Assembly (NCBI RefSeq): GCF_023701745.1
Contig: NZ_JAJOZB010000001.1
Location: 1,426,001-1,490,000, forward strand
Direction of reading: 5' to 3'
Source of the DNA: Streptomyces sp. RKAG293
GTDB lineage: Bacteria > Actinomycetota > Actinomycetes > Streptomycetales > Streptomycetaceae
Length of the DNA stretch: 64,000 nt
This document shows, piece after piece, positions 1 to 11,600 of this stretch. The notes beneath the pieces are model-generated. The model saw only the letters and a program-made list of their open reading frames with translations, was not told the DNA's origin and ran no database searches. Position 1 is the first letter of the stretch. Each line of letters opens with the position of its first letter. The translations under genes were made by a program, and so were the position numbers.

Positions 1-2800
1 TAGGTGTAGCTGGTCCAGTACGGGGCCGGGCCGCCGAGGGCTGTGCCGTCGGGTGTATCGGGGCAGGCGGCAGCGTTGGGGGTGAAGGACTCGGTGAGGC
101 GGGCGAGGTAGTCGTACTGGAAGCACTGACGATCGGTGCCGTCGTGGGACACCTCGGTCAGCGATCTGACGTTGCCGGCCTCGTCGTAGGAGTAGCCTGC
201 CGCGCGTACGGGGACCGGATCGCCTTCGGCGTCAGTGCGGCTGCTGGACAGGCGCTGGGTTCCCGGCTCGTACGCGTTGGTCACGTAGGTGCTCTTGCCG
301 CCTGCGTTGAAGGTGGATTTCAGCGGCTTGTTGGTCAGGCTGTAAGTCTGGTTGCCGAGGTATCCCGACAGCGGGCTGCTGATTGTGGCCGGACGGTGCA
401 GCTTGTCGTAGATCGTGGCGACGGACTCGGCTGGGAGGTTACCGGCCGACGGGTACGAGTTGCCGCGGACAGTGCCGTCGAGGTTGTAGGCCATCCCGGT
501 GACATAGTCGCCGGCGAGTGCTTCCTGACCGGGAATCGACGGGACGGTGAGAACCGTCGTGTTGGGGCGGCCGAGGTTGTCGTAGAGCGTGACCTTCGTC
601 TTGTACTGGTAGGTCGTGCTGCCCACCGCGACGTAGCGGGTGGTGGTGTCCGGAAGTCCCTGATTGCCGGAGGGATCCCACGTCTGCGATGTCAGCAGGG
701 GCCCGGTGGCGGTGCCGTCATGGGTTTCGGTCGGGCGGGAGAAGTTGTCGTAGACGTGAGTGATGGTCTTGCTGCGGCCGTCAGTGGTGGCGAGGAGTTC
801 ACCGCGGTCGTTGTATGTCTGTGTGGAAGTTCCGCTGTCCGGATCGACGGCCTTGACCTGGTTCCCGAGCTGGTTGTAGGTCCACGTCCAGACGGCGTTC
901 GACGGGTCGATGAGCTTGGTGAGATGACCGGCCGAGTCATAGCTGTAGGTCGTGGCGTCGTAGACGCCAGTGGGGGTGGCCGACTTGTACTGGCGCAGCT
1001 CGGTGGTGTGGCCGGCGGCGTCCGTGATGGTGGTGGTGGGTGTAGCGCCCTTAGGCGGGGTGATGGTGGTTCGGTCGCCGCCGTACACCGTGGTGGTGGT
1101 GGCCAGCGGGGTGCCGACTCCGTTTCCGGACAGCAGCGTGGACTTCACCGGGCGGCCCAGGCCATCGAACTTCACTGCGGTTTGGCTCTCGACCCCGGTG
1201 GCGTCCTCGACCTTGAACAAGATCGGAGAGGCGGGGTTGGTGGCGTAGTACGGGGCGTAGGCGAGGACGGCCTGTCCGCGTTCGTCGTAGAAGGTGTCGG
1301 TGAGGATGCGGCCGCCGTCGGCGCCCGGCGTCTGGGTCTGGCGGGCGCGACCGAAGCCGTCGTAAAGGGTGTAGGAGGTGTCCTGGGAGCTGTCGTTGTT
1401 CAACGACAGCGTGGCGACCGCTCGGATGGCCCCATCAGCGCTGGCATAACGGAATTCGTCGTTAGGGGTTTCGTTGGCGTTCTTCGAGCGGTCGGGCAGC
1501 CAGACCTTTTGGGTGCGGCCGAGTGCATCGTACTGCAGATCGGTGCGCCGCTTGTTCGGGTCGGTGGTAAGGATCGGCAGGCCGCGCAGCAGGTCGAGGT
1601 ACGTGGTGGTCACCTGTGCGCTGGCAGGCGTGCCGACCGTGGCGGGAGGTTTGGTCACCACGCTCTTGGTCGGTCGCCCGACCGCGGGTGTGAACACCGT
1701 CGTGGTGGTCCGCGGGTTGGGCGCGGGCGTGGTGACCGGTGCAGTCGTGTCGTGGGTGGGATCGAAGACACTGGTGGAAGGGAGCGCGGTGCTTGTCACG
1801 ACGCGTCCGTAGACGTCATAGGTGACCGCGTTGTCCACGTAGGTGGCGGTAGTGCCGGTCCGGGACTTGAGTGTCTCAGTGAGGGTGGGGAGCCCCTTGG
1901 TGGGAGCGGCTCCGTAAGCCTGACCGTCGTAGCGGATCCGGGTGTCGGCCACGACGGCGGAGGTGCCGTCGGCCTGGGTGTCGCGGTTGACCGTGGCCGA
2001 GCAGTTCGCCGCGACGGTCTCGGTGTGGATGACGCCGGTGAGGATCCAGGCGGTGGTGTTGTCGGCATAGCTGGTACGTGTGCACTGGTCGTCACCGGTG
2101 ACGGCGGTGTCGCCGAGTGCCTCGACCTGGCTGGGGCGTCCATAGGCGTCGACGGTGGTGTTGGTGCGGGTTTCACGCCAGGCGTTCCCCGCTCCGGCGT
2201 CGAGCGAGGTGAAGTTGCGGGTCGTGGCGGTGCCGGCACGGGTGGAGGTGGTGGTGCCCCAGTCGAGGACGCGCTTGGCGCTCTCCTGCTTCCACGGGAC
2301 GTTGACACTCTTGGCTAGGATCTTCCCGCCGGAGCCGTCGAGGGCCTCACTGCGGTACTCGTATCCGCTCCAGGCCTGGTCGTCGGTGAGCGTCGTTCCT
2401 TCGCCGTTGGGAACGCTCACTGAGCGGGTTTTGGTCTTGTCGTCCGGGTCGGTGCGGTCGCCGTCCATACCCCGCAGGTAGTAGTGCTCCTCCTGGGTGG
2501 ACATCCCGGATGTGCCGCCGTTCTCCACCCGGGTATGGGCGTAGCCGCGCCATTGGGACCAGGTTTTGAGTTTGTCCTTGGTGATGCCGTCATTGTCGTC
2601 GAAGTGCCAGGCCGCGCCGTCGAGATAGGTGTAGTGAGTGACCATGTCCGGGGCGCCGCCGGTGCGGTCGGTGGCGATGACGGCGTCGACGACGTACTTG
2701 TTGAACCATTCGGTGGTGGCCGGGACGTCGTTGTCGGGCTGGTACTTCTGCGGGAAACAGCGGGTGGTGTTGGTCTGCGGAGTGGGAAGGTGATCCCCCA
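1..2800 (-). pseudogene. RHS/YD-repeat protein, 5'-truncated and running off the left edge
   Basis: The minus strand reads continuously as an RHS/YD-repeat protein. Repeated units such as YDNLGRPNTTVL, YDALGRTQKVWLP and YNQLGNQVKAVDPDSGTS are visible, and the reading leaves the window after CFQYDYLARLTESFTPNA. Near 2580-2760 it matches the segment ahead of the YD repeats in the complete RHS gene at 5631-12803: TWSQWRGYAHTRVENG here, TWSQWRGYSRVQVRTG there. Upstream of about 2800 the expected N-terminal part (signal peptide and SpvB-like region, roughly 800 residues in the other copy) is absent. The sequence passes instead into an IS5-like remnant. No start or Shine-Dalgarno was found, so I treat it as a truncated, probably silent copy. 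Its toxin tip lies outside the window, so a displaced-tip role cannot be excluded. Confidence 0.8.
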
Positions 2801-2931
2801 CACCGACAGACGCTGCCACCAGCGTCGGCTGGTTTCCTGCCGTTGGCTGTCTTCGCTCATAGACCGAGCATCCCGGTACGGCCTGAACTTCTGACTGATT
2901 TCAGGTCCCATCGACCGGCCGTGTCCCTCCT

Positions 2932-3070
2932 TCAGTTGTGCGCGACCTGGGCGCCGGGTCGGTTCTGGCGCCCAGCCGCGTGCCGGTGGGCCCGTCCTCT
3001 GGTGGAATCCACCGAGACGTACCAGTCGATCTCGCCGCAGCGTCGGCAGCGGCCTAGACCTGCCGTAGAA
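2932..3070 (-). pseudogene. IS5-type transposase remnant
   Basis: A short minus-strand reading contains GEIDWYVSVDSTRGRAHRHA. This corresponds to the IS5-family transposase motif with the first catalytic Asp (DST) followed by RAHQHAAG. Both sides degenerate at once into unrelated sequence, so only about 40 residues of a protein of about 280 remain. No terminal inverted repeats could be recognised. The remnant sits where the upstream RHS copy loses its N-terminus, so an old insertion followed by deletion is the simplest explanation. The remaining bases from 2800 to 3181 hold nothing else I recognise. Confidence 0.6.
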
Positions 3071-3181
3071 GGCGCTCTCACGTACCATCCGCCGACGGCG
3101 CTCATGGACCTACTTCCAGGGCCCGAAACACTCCGGCCAGCTGACCTGGGCGGGCCCGACCGACCGTGAAGGGGCGCGAAC

Positions 3182-4792
3182 GTGGCAGGGCACCTCGACG
3201 CATTCGACTGTTCCCGGTTCACCCACGCACGCGGTCCGGCGACGGACACGCCCGGGCATCTGCGTGCACTGCTCGGTGACGATGCCCGAGCGTTCGTGGC
3301 CGGCTACTCCCACCTCTGGTCCGAGACGCTGCGCCCGGACGGCGGTGCCTGGTCGGTCACGGCGCCCGTCGCCCTCGTCGTCACAGAGTTCCTGGACGAT
3401 CCTCGTCTGGGACCTGACGACCCTTCGATGCGCGACGCCATGCTTGCCTATCTCCACCGGGTAGCCGTCGTTGGTGACCTGGGCGAGGACGCGGAGATGT
3501 TCCGGGCACGCGGCGAACAGTCCGAGGCGCTCGCCTGCTACGACAGAGCACCGGAAATCCTGGCGAAAGTGCTGCCTCATCTCCAAGCTGACCGTTCGCG
3601 GCAGCGGATCTGCGCAGCCGCGGCCGTCGGCAGACTCGCACGCCATCCGAGTGCCGCGACGCTGCGCCACGCATTGATTGAGCAGATCGAGGAGATGACA
3701 GCGCTCGCCGAGTGCCCTTACGACCGCGCTACGTTGGTCTTCGCCATCGGAGATCTTGGCGGGGTGCCTCGACACTGGCTGAACGATCCCATCCCCGCTG
3801 TACGCGGCAGCGCGGCCCTGGCCGCGACACTCGCGGACGACGAGGCCTCCACGAGCGTGCTGCTTGCGCTGAGCCGTTCCCCGCGCGCCTTTGGCGAATC
3901 CCTTGGAGGCATGGCCGTACCGCTCCAGTTCATGGTTCCGCCCTACCCGGACCTCATCGCGGAGGTCCTGGTCCAGCGCGTGGACAGCCCTCCTGCCCTG
4001 ATCTCCGGCGCGCTCGCCGCTGTGACGCTGTCACAGAGGTCCATCGCAAGTTCGTTGGCCCCGTATCTGCCCGTGTTCTTCCCTGACGGTGACCCCCAGC
4101 CGCAGCCGAATCCGCTTCAGCAGACCCTCGCCCGAGCGATTGCAGAGCGGGAGGAGCTGTGGTCTCTGCCTGAAGAGGCCCGCACGGCGCTCTTCGCCCG
4201 CTGCGGCATCAGTGCGGATCGCGCCATCTGGAGTGCCATAGCTACCTGTGAGCTCCCCATATCTGAGTACTTTTCAGGGGCCCAGATCGTTGCACTCGAA
4301 TGGTTCACGGCGATCCGGATGCGCCCCGGGATGTACTTCGGAGTGAGGCGTACCGATCCAACCCTGCCGGATCGCATCGTCCGAGCGCTACGGACCGAGT
4401 ATGAGGAGGCCGTCGCCGCCGGTCTCGTCGAGTCGTTCGCCGTTGAGATCGAGCCGCCGGCCCGGCTGGTCATCGACGTCCACGGGCATAACCTTCCCGG
4501 CACAGAGAGCGCCGACTCCATCGACCTGAACCACGTCTTCGGGCGATCGGCGAATCCGTGGCCAGCCCTACACCTGTCCATGGTCTCGGCCCTCTCCCGC
4601 CGCGTAGCGGTTCAGGTGTGGGTCTCCGGCCGCGTCTTCGCCAGCAATTACGTTGACGGGATAGCACTCGACGCGGTGAAGGAGCTGAATGCTGAGGGAA
4701 ACCGTGCTGGTTACCGTGTCACGTTCGAGCTCGACTCCGACTGGTTGCCGACAGGCAGTCGACTCTCTGACGATATTCCGTCCGCCGGCTAA
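3182..4792 (+). CDS. HEAT-repeat-like protein with GyrB-like RPGMYFG motif
   Basis: 536 aa from GTG 3182, preceded by GAAGGGG about 8 bases upstream. Residues about 60-300 are alternating helices with HEAT-like spacing, for example AVRGSAALAATLADDEAS and SSLAPYLPVFFP. Near residue 381 is IRMRPGMYFG, very like the VRKRPGMYIG that follows the ATP-binding helix in GyrB/ParE. The remainder, including LVIDVHGHNLPG and HLSMVSALSRRVAVQVWVSG, resembles a degenerate GHKL strand order. No complete N-box or G1/G2 ATP motifs are evident, so ATPase activity is doubtful. It is alone between RHS fragments and opposite to them. A role as an immunity or accessory protein of the toxin region is possible but unproven. 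Confidence 0.6.
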   Translation: MAGHLDAFDCSRFTHARGPATDTPGHLRALLGDDARAFVAGYSHLWSETLRPDGGAWSVTAPVALVVTEFLDDPRLGPDDPSMRDAMLAYLHRVAVVGDLGEDAEMFRARGEQSEALACYDRAPEILAKVLPHLQADRSRQRICAAAAVGRLARHPSAATLRHALIEQIEEMTALAECPYDRATLVFAIGDLGGVPRHWLNDPIPAVRGSAALAATLADDEASTSVLLALSRSPRAFGESLGGMAVPLQFMVPPYPDLIAEVLVQRVDSPPALISGALAAVTLSQRSIASSLAPYLPVFFPDGDPQPQPNPLQQTLARAIAEREELWSLPEEARTALFARCGISADRAIWSAIATCELPISEYFSGAQIVALEWFTAIRMRPGMYFGVRRTDPTLPDRIVRALRTEYEEAVAAGLVESFAVEIEPPARLVIDVHGHNLPGTESADSIDLNHVFGRSANPWPALHLSMVSALSRRVAVQVWVSGRVFASNYVDGIALDAVKELNAEGNRAGYRVTFELDSDWLPTGSRLSDDIPSAG

Positions 4793-4900
4793 CCCGGCGT
4801 TGCACACGGCTTACTGAAAATCTCGCGTCCATGACTCCTGAACCAACAACGGACGAAACCGCTGCAACACCGCCTGGCCTGCACTAATATCACTGACTCG

Positions 4901-5030
4901 ACATTGCTTTTCCTCGGAACTTCGCAAGCGCGAGATTATCGGTCAGTCCGCCCGGACTGACGGTGAGAACCCAAGCAACCGGCCGAGGCGCGCTGCGCCG
5001 AGGTAAACAGCGCGCAGAAGGCAGCCCCGA
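4901..5030 (-). pseudogene. Flavin-reductase gene scar, copy A
   Basis: The minus strand reads PRPVAWVLTVSPGGLTDN, the N-terminal part of a flavin-reductase-like FMN-binding split-barrel protein. The same segment occurs at 17394-17540 (PRPIAWVSTVSPDGLTDN) in the same orientation, and similarity extends a little past both ends. Copy A has no start codon and decays past about 5030. The two scars flank the whole RHS/FG-GAP cassette as imperfect direct repeats. The rest of the 4793-5177 gap shows no recognisable gene. Confidence 0.65.
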
Positions 5031-5177
5031 CCTGTACGACCAGCTCTCCGCCTACGTGTCCAAACGGCCCGGGGCCCACCTCCGCATCTCCTCGGATCGC
5101 CTCGGCCTGGAAGCCGGCGTCGCCTCATCAACGTCATCGAGCCATTGGCGCAGCCGTCCGGAGTGAGGAAAATCTCG

Positions 5178-5630
5178 TTAGGAACCGCTTCCAGTCGGAG
5201 GGCTAAGCCTTTCCGCCGAAACCCCGGTAACGAGGTTCTCCAAGGCCAAATCCGCTGCACCCAGGCTGAGCACGGCAGTTGCAAGGAGATACATCAAACC
5301 CTCCTCGTCGATTGCCAAGAAGAATTCCCCTCGCCCGACTTCTCCCAACGGGAAGAATCTGCGACCGAACAGTTCAGAAAGCTCCGCAAATCTCCCCTCC
5401 TCGCCAATGGCAAGATCTGGATCAATCTCGAAGGGTTCCCGCGCGCATGTAATACCAGGACCACTGATATGAACGTTAATACCACCAAACTCTTCCAGGA
5501 ACTTCTCCGCCGCCGCATGCCAGATGAAATCTGGCACCGAAACCTTCCATCGGAAGATTTCAGTCCGGCGACCCGGGAACCAACCACTTTCCCGAAGAAC
5601 GACGTCTACTTCCGGAGAGAACCGAGACAC
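5178..5630 (-). CDS. SUKH-3 family immunity protein
   Basis: 150 aa. The GTG start at 5630 directly follows the stop of the RHS toxin gene (TAG then GTG), so translation is probably coupled. The N-terminus SPEVDVVLRESGWFPGRR, the middle FLEEFGGINV, and the later FFPLGEVGRGEFFLAIDEEG and YLLATAVLSLGAADLAL match the SUKH-3 immunity family. Those proteins are encoded immediately downstream of polymorphic toxins. The expected role is to bind and neutralise the YwqJ-like deaminase tip of the upstream gene in the cytoplasm. Base composition here is visibly less GC-rich than in the RHS core, as is common for toxin/immunity modules swapped between strains. Confidence 0.85.
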   Translation of the reverse strand: MSRFSPEVDVVLRESGWFPGRRTEIFRWKVSVPDFIWHAAAEKFLEEFGGINVHISGPGITCAREPFEIDPDLAIGEEGRFAELSELFGRRFFPLGEVGRGEFFLAIDEEGLMYLLATAVLSLGAADLALENLVTGVSAERLSPPTGSGS

Positions 5631-8600
5631 CTACTCCACTCCCCCAAAATCAATACCGAAGTGCCGCACGAGAACCTTGCAACTATCACACGGTCCAATG
5701 AGCACTTTGAAGTTCTTGTTCGTTCTGGCGCGCCCCCTGACGGCCGCAGCGGTGGCTCCAGTCGGATCAAGACCGGCATCCAAGATTTCCGTCAGGCACT
5801 GAACCAGACCACACCCTCCATGATTCTTCCCTCGCGCAGTCCCGATGGAATCGAGGATTTCCTGGATGACCGGATGCACACGCCGCAGGCCTTCCCCTCC
5901 ATCGCTTACACCCACGACAGGGTCATGACCCGCGACTTGCACAGCTTCAATTACCTCCGGGCGCTGCGTATTTGACAGGTCCGCTGCCTTTTCTGCCTCC
6001 GCATGGACCGCACTCACAACGTCACAGTTATGGACCAGGACCGGCGTGGCCCCCGCCAGCACATAGTACGTGTGCAGGTTGGCGACCGTCAGGTTGTACG
6101 TGCGGTGCGTCTCTCGGGTGGTTTCGACCTCGGTGACGGTGAGGGTGCTGCCGTCGGGAGTGCGGAGTTCGGCGCCCGGGGCGAGGTCCGCGGCGTTGAC
6201 CCAGCGCTTGGTCTTGTTGTCCCAGTAAGGGTGGTGGGCCGTGGCGGTGATGGTTGCCGTGGCGCCGGTCTCGGTGTGGGCGGTGACGCGGGTGAAGTCC
6301 TTGTCCGCGTCGGTGACGATGGTGTCAGTGACCTTTTCGGTCCGGGTGTCCTTCGTGACCGGGTCGGTCGCAAGTACCTGGTCACCCGCGGTGATGAACT
6401 GAATCGGTTTGGTGGAACCGTCGGCCATGGCGACGGCCGTGTTGGCGAGGAAGGAGTTGCACTTCCCCCCAAGTTTGGCGATGGCACTCTTGACTGCTGG
6501 GGCGACCTTGTCTGCCAGCGGCTTGAGCGCCTTGGCCGCCAGGGTGGCAGCTCCGTGGAAGACACCTCCCGTCACCGCACCGACGACCGCACCGGTGAGA
6601 ACGGAGTTGGCGTATCCGGCGACGCTGTGGTCCCCGTTGGGGTCCATGGCGTTTTCGACTGCCGATGATGCGGCGCCGGCCAGGGCTCCGCATCCGACGG
6701 CCAAGGCGAATCCGGCACCCCCAGTAACGGCACCTGCTCCCCCCGCAGCCGCATAACAGGCCGCGCCGACTTCCAGAGCGACGATGGTGCTGACGATGAC
6801 GACTTTGTGCTTCTTGACGAAATTCGCGCCGGTGTCGATCGGATGGGTGGCGAACTTCTTCAGGCCGTGGAGGAAGCTGCTGCCGCCGCCGCTGTGGGTA
6901 CCGCCGGAGGGCTTCGTGTAGGTGGAGGTCCCGGTGCAGTGGCAGTCACTGCCCAGGATGGAACGGGCGCATTCGGCCGTGGTGCAGGTCGATTGAGCGC
7001 GCCGCATGTTGTCGGCCCGCGACGCTTCGGTGATCGACTGCCAGCAGGCGTAGGTGGCGCAGTCAGCGGCGTTCATCAGGCCGGAGGGGTCGGACTTGGT
7101 GACCGGATTGGATCCGGCGTAGGCGTAGCCGCCCATTTGGTCCGGGTCGGTGGCTTCGAAGACCGGGTCGGCGGAGACGAAGCGGCCGATGTCGGCGTCG
7201 TAGTGGCGTGCGCCGAGCAGGGTGAGGCCGGTGTTCTTGTCGTCGGTTCCGCCGACGAAGCCCTCGCTGCCGGGCCAGGGGGTGCTGCTCGTGGAGCGCG
7301 GCGCGCCGTAAGGGGTGTAGCTGCGCCAGGTGGGAGACGCCGCGTTCTTGTCCAGCAGCAGCTGGCCGGTGCCCTGAAGGTCATTGAGGATGAAGGAGTA
7401 GGTAGTGGCACTGGTGCGTGTGGCGGATTCACCGCCGGGCAGCGAGTAGTAACGAGTGGCGCTGGTGGTGTGGGTCACCGGGTCCAGGACGACGTCCTGT
7501 CCCGGCAGGAACAGGGTGGCCTTGCCGTCGGCATCGCGGCGGATGAGTTGCGTGCCGTCTGCGTCGTACAGGTAGGTGCTCGCGGAGTCCTGGCCTGTCG
7601 ACTTCAGCTGAACGAGTTCACCTTCGCCGTCCCATGTCAGGCTGTCGCTGCCGGGTGTGGTGGTGCGCGAGGTGGTGTTGCCCGCCTTGTCGTACGTGTA
7701 GGCGGTGCCGGTCTTGGTGCCGTCCGGTGCTGTGCTGAGGGTCTCGGCGAGGGTGTCCGGCTGTTGGGTCCGGTCGCTGGGGCGGCCGTAGGTGTAATCC
7801 GTGACGGTGTTGCCGGCCGTACCCGCTACGCCGTGCTGGGTGCGCTGGGTCTGGTTTCCGACGTTGTCGAACTTCCAGCTGGTCCAGTAGGCGTCGGGTC
7901 CGCCCAGAGCGGCATTGGGCCCTACCTCGACAGGAGCGGCGGCGCAGTCACCGGTCACCGTCCAGGCCTGGACGAGACGTCCCAGCAGATCGTTCTGGAA
8001 ACACTGGGTGTCGACGACGCTGCCGCCCTGACGGGTGTCTCTGATCCCGGTGACGTTGCCGGCCTTGTCGCGGCTGTAGTTGACCTGGTCGGTGCGGCCC
8101 GTCTGCGTGGAGATGTCGGTGGCGATCTGGTTGATCGCACCGGTGTGCTGGTCGTAGTCGAAGCCGATGATGGCCCGTTTGCCCGCGTTGCCCAGAGTCG
8201 TCTGGGCGACACGGCCGAAGGCGTCGTAGGTGGTGGCAGTCGTCAGGGCGGCGTCGCCGCCGACCGCGGTGGGCAGGTCCAGGACGTTGTACGTCTGGGA
8301 GACGAGTTCTTCCCCGAGTCCACCGACGGCCGGGATGTCGGTGTCGGAGGGGAGCTCCGTGTTGGGCGTGTAGTACGAGCTGTAGGGATACGTACCCGCG
8401 AGCGCGCCTTCGGCATCCGGAATGGTGATCTTCGTGCCCAGCGGTTTTCCGGAGACGGTGAAGCCAGTGACCGACTGCGTGTACTTCTTCGTCCCCGTAG
8501 CGCCGTCGGCGTAGCGAGTGGAGGAGGTTGCGCGGCCGGCGCTGTTGGGTACGGCCGGATCGTCGTAGGTCCAGGAGGCCGACAGGGGCGAGGTGGTGTC

Positions 8601-11600
8601 CGGACCGTTGTACTGAGCGGTCTTGCGGCCGAACGCGTCATAGGCGTAGGCGGTGCTGCGCCCCTCTGCGTCGGTGGCCGACTTCACCTGCCCGTTGACG
8701 TTGTACGAGGTGAGGGACGTCCCGGTGTCGGGGTCTGTCTGGGTGATCTTGCGGCCGAGGAAGTCGTAGCCGTACGTGCGCACGTGCTGTTCGGCGTCGG
8801 TGATGCTGCTCGGTCGGCCGAGAGCGTCGTATGCGTACTGCGTACGGATGGGGTTGCCGCCACTGACCTGGTCGCCGGTCACGGTCGGCTCGGTGGTGTA
8901 GTGCTGCAGTTCAGTGGTGCGGCCACGGGCGTCCACGACCGTGGTGACCGGGCGCGCGCCCGTCGGCGGGATGACAGTGCTGCGGTCGCCGCCGTAGACG
9001 GTGGTGGTGCGCGAGATCTCGTGGCCCATGTCCATCGACCGGATCAGGACGACGCGGCCCATGCCGTCGTAGGAGATCAGGTCCTGGTTGGTGATCTGCT
9101 GATCGGTTCCGGTCACCAACGTGGTGTTCGGGGCGGTCGACCCGTCCCAGTAGGCATGGTTGACGACGTTCTTACGGCCCTGGCTGTCATAGGCGGTGTC
9201 GGACAGGACCCGGCCACCGCTCGGGCTCTGGTCCTGGGTCTGACGGGGCCGCAGCAGGGAGTCGAAGAGCTGGATCGAGGTGGTGTAGGAGCCGTTCTCC
9301 AGAAGTGACTTGGTCGTCACCGACGACGGGGCTGTGGCGGTGATCTGGTACGCGAAGGTGGTGTTCGCGCTCTTGCCCGCTGACTTCAGGCGGCCCGGAT
9401 TCCACACCGCCGTCGTGCGGCCGAAGGCGTCATAGGTGGCGTCGGTGCGTCCGCCGTTGGCATCGACGACGCTGAGGGTCTGGCCGCGGGCCGGGTCCAG
9501 GGTGCTGGTGACCGACTGGTTGAGTGCGTTGGTGAGCTTCACACCTGTGGTGTGGCCGCCGGTCACGGTGTAGGCGGTGGTGCCCTTGGTGCCTGCCTGG
9601 TCCCAGGAGGCGATGGTGCGTCCCGTGGAGTCGAACTGCTCCGCCTTTGAGACCTGGTAGGTGTAGGCGCCGGAGGTGTAGCCGGTGGCCTGTGCCACGA
9701 GGGTGACGTCGCCGCGAGCCGGGGGATCCTGTGGCCAGGTGGGCAGGGCCGGCGGCCAGGTGGTGGGAGCGGCGGTGTCGTAGTAGTTGCGGGCGTCGGA
9801 GATCACGTCCTTGGCCCGGTCGACACCCGCGGGCGCGGCCATCCCGTTGGACGTGCTGCCACCCGTTCCGCAGGGTTTGGCGACCGTCTCTGTTTCGGCG
9901 GGAAGGTTCCTGACATTCGTGGTGGTGTTCGCCGGCGCGTATGTCTGTGTCGTGCAGGTGGCCTGTTCCGGCTTGGTGATGTCACCAAAGTCCTGCGTGT
10001 ACACCACCGCACCGGTGGCGGTGTCGTAGCCGCTGTCGGAACGAGTGGTGAGCCACGAGGTCGGAGTACTGGACGTAATGGCGGTGGTCGTCCGTACACT
10101 CTCCACCCGCGTCATACGGGCGGTGACCGGGTCCAACCCCGCTCGGTTCCGTGTCGCGGTCGGGGCGCCCACCCAGTGATCGGTGACGGTGCTGCGGTCG
10201 ACCGCCCCGCCTTCCCCGCGGTAGATGACCGTCTGCCGGGCCTGGCCGGTGAGTTCCTCGCGGTCGGGCACGGAGGCGGCAGCCCCGGTTACGGTCACGC
10301 CGGGGAGCAGGGAGAGGGTGGCCGTGCGCTTGCCGGACGGCAGTTTGTCACCGTCCATGCCCTGGTAGTACAAGGTCTCGCTGAGCGTTTTGTCGACCGT
10401 GCCGGTACGAACTTGGACTCGGGAATAGCCGCGCCATTGGCTCCAGGTGCGATAGGCGGGCTTGGTCAGCTCGTTGTCGTCGTAGTGCCAGGCCGCGTCA
10501 CCGAGGTAGTCGTAGTGGGTGAGGTTTCCGGGGGCACCGCCGGTGGTGTCGTTGTCGGAGACTTCCTTCACCAGGAACTTGTTGAACCAGTCCAGGATGG
10601 GTTTGGTCTTCCCTGCCGGAGTCCAGTAGACCGGGTAGCAGGGGGCGACGTTGGCCGAGGGGTCCGCAGGGTGGGCACACGACGCCGAGGAATAGGTGAC
10701 GGCGGTCTTGCCGCCGCTCTCGTTGGTGATTCCGGAGATGCGGTAGCGGGTGAAGTTGGGATAGCCGTTGCCGGTGTTGAAACGGTTGGCCAGCTGCTGT
10801 CCGGCGAAGGTGGTGGGTGGCAGTGCCGGCAGGGCGGTTCCGGTGTAGCCGGTGCGCTGGATGGAGTCCAGGAACAGCGAGCGGTCGCTTCCGTCACCGG
10901 GGTCGGGGAAACTCTGTTTCAGAGCCCAGGAGTCGACGTCGGTGTACTTGGCCGTGCCGGCATCCAGGATCTGGGTGGTGATCTTGTCCAGCCGGTTGGT
11001 GGTCCAGAACGACGGTGCGTGATTCGCGCAGGTGGCGTTCTTCGCACAGGTCAGGTCGTACGGGACGTCGTACCAGCTGGCCTTGTTGTCGGCGATCGGA
11101 TTGCACGTGGTGGCGAAGCAGCGGTCTCCGGGAGTGAAGGTGACCCGCGCCGGAGCGTCGGCGGAGTAGGCCGACCCGTCGGTGAATCCGTAGTCGATGT
11201 GGTGCAGGGAGCCGCTGCGGGTGTAGGCGACACCGGTGGAGGTGGCGTTGACGCCGTAGTAGTTGGTGTCCTTCGTGTAGTAGTAGGACATCGCGTTGCC
11301 GTGGTTGTCCACGACGTAGTCGAGGTTCCACTGCCACGCCTGGTCGCAGCGCGAGTTCGCGAAGCCGGAGGCGTTGTAGCAGGGATCGGTGGCGTGCGCG
11401 CCGTACACGGGGACGGTCCAGGCCGAGTTCGTTTCGGTCTTGCCGGTCGTCCATCCCTTGGGACGGTTCAGTCCGAAGAAGTACTGGGTGCCGTCGGCCG
11501 CGGTGACCTTCCAGTACCCACCGTCATAGGTGCCGTTGGTCGCGCCCTTGAGGTATTCGACCTTCTCGCCGCCATCGTTCGACACATGCCAGTCCTGCGC

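Noticed and set aside
144-2318. Long plus-strand open reading of about 720 codons
   Set aside because: It is the antisense shadow of the RHS reading. Val/Gly/Arg-rich text with no domain, typical of the opposite strand of GC-rich genes.
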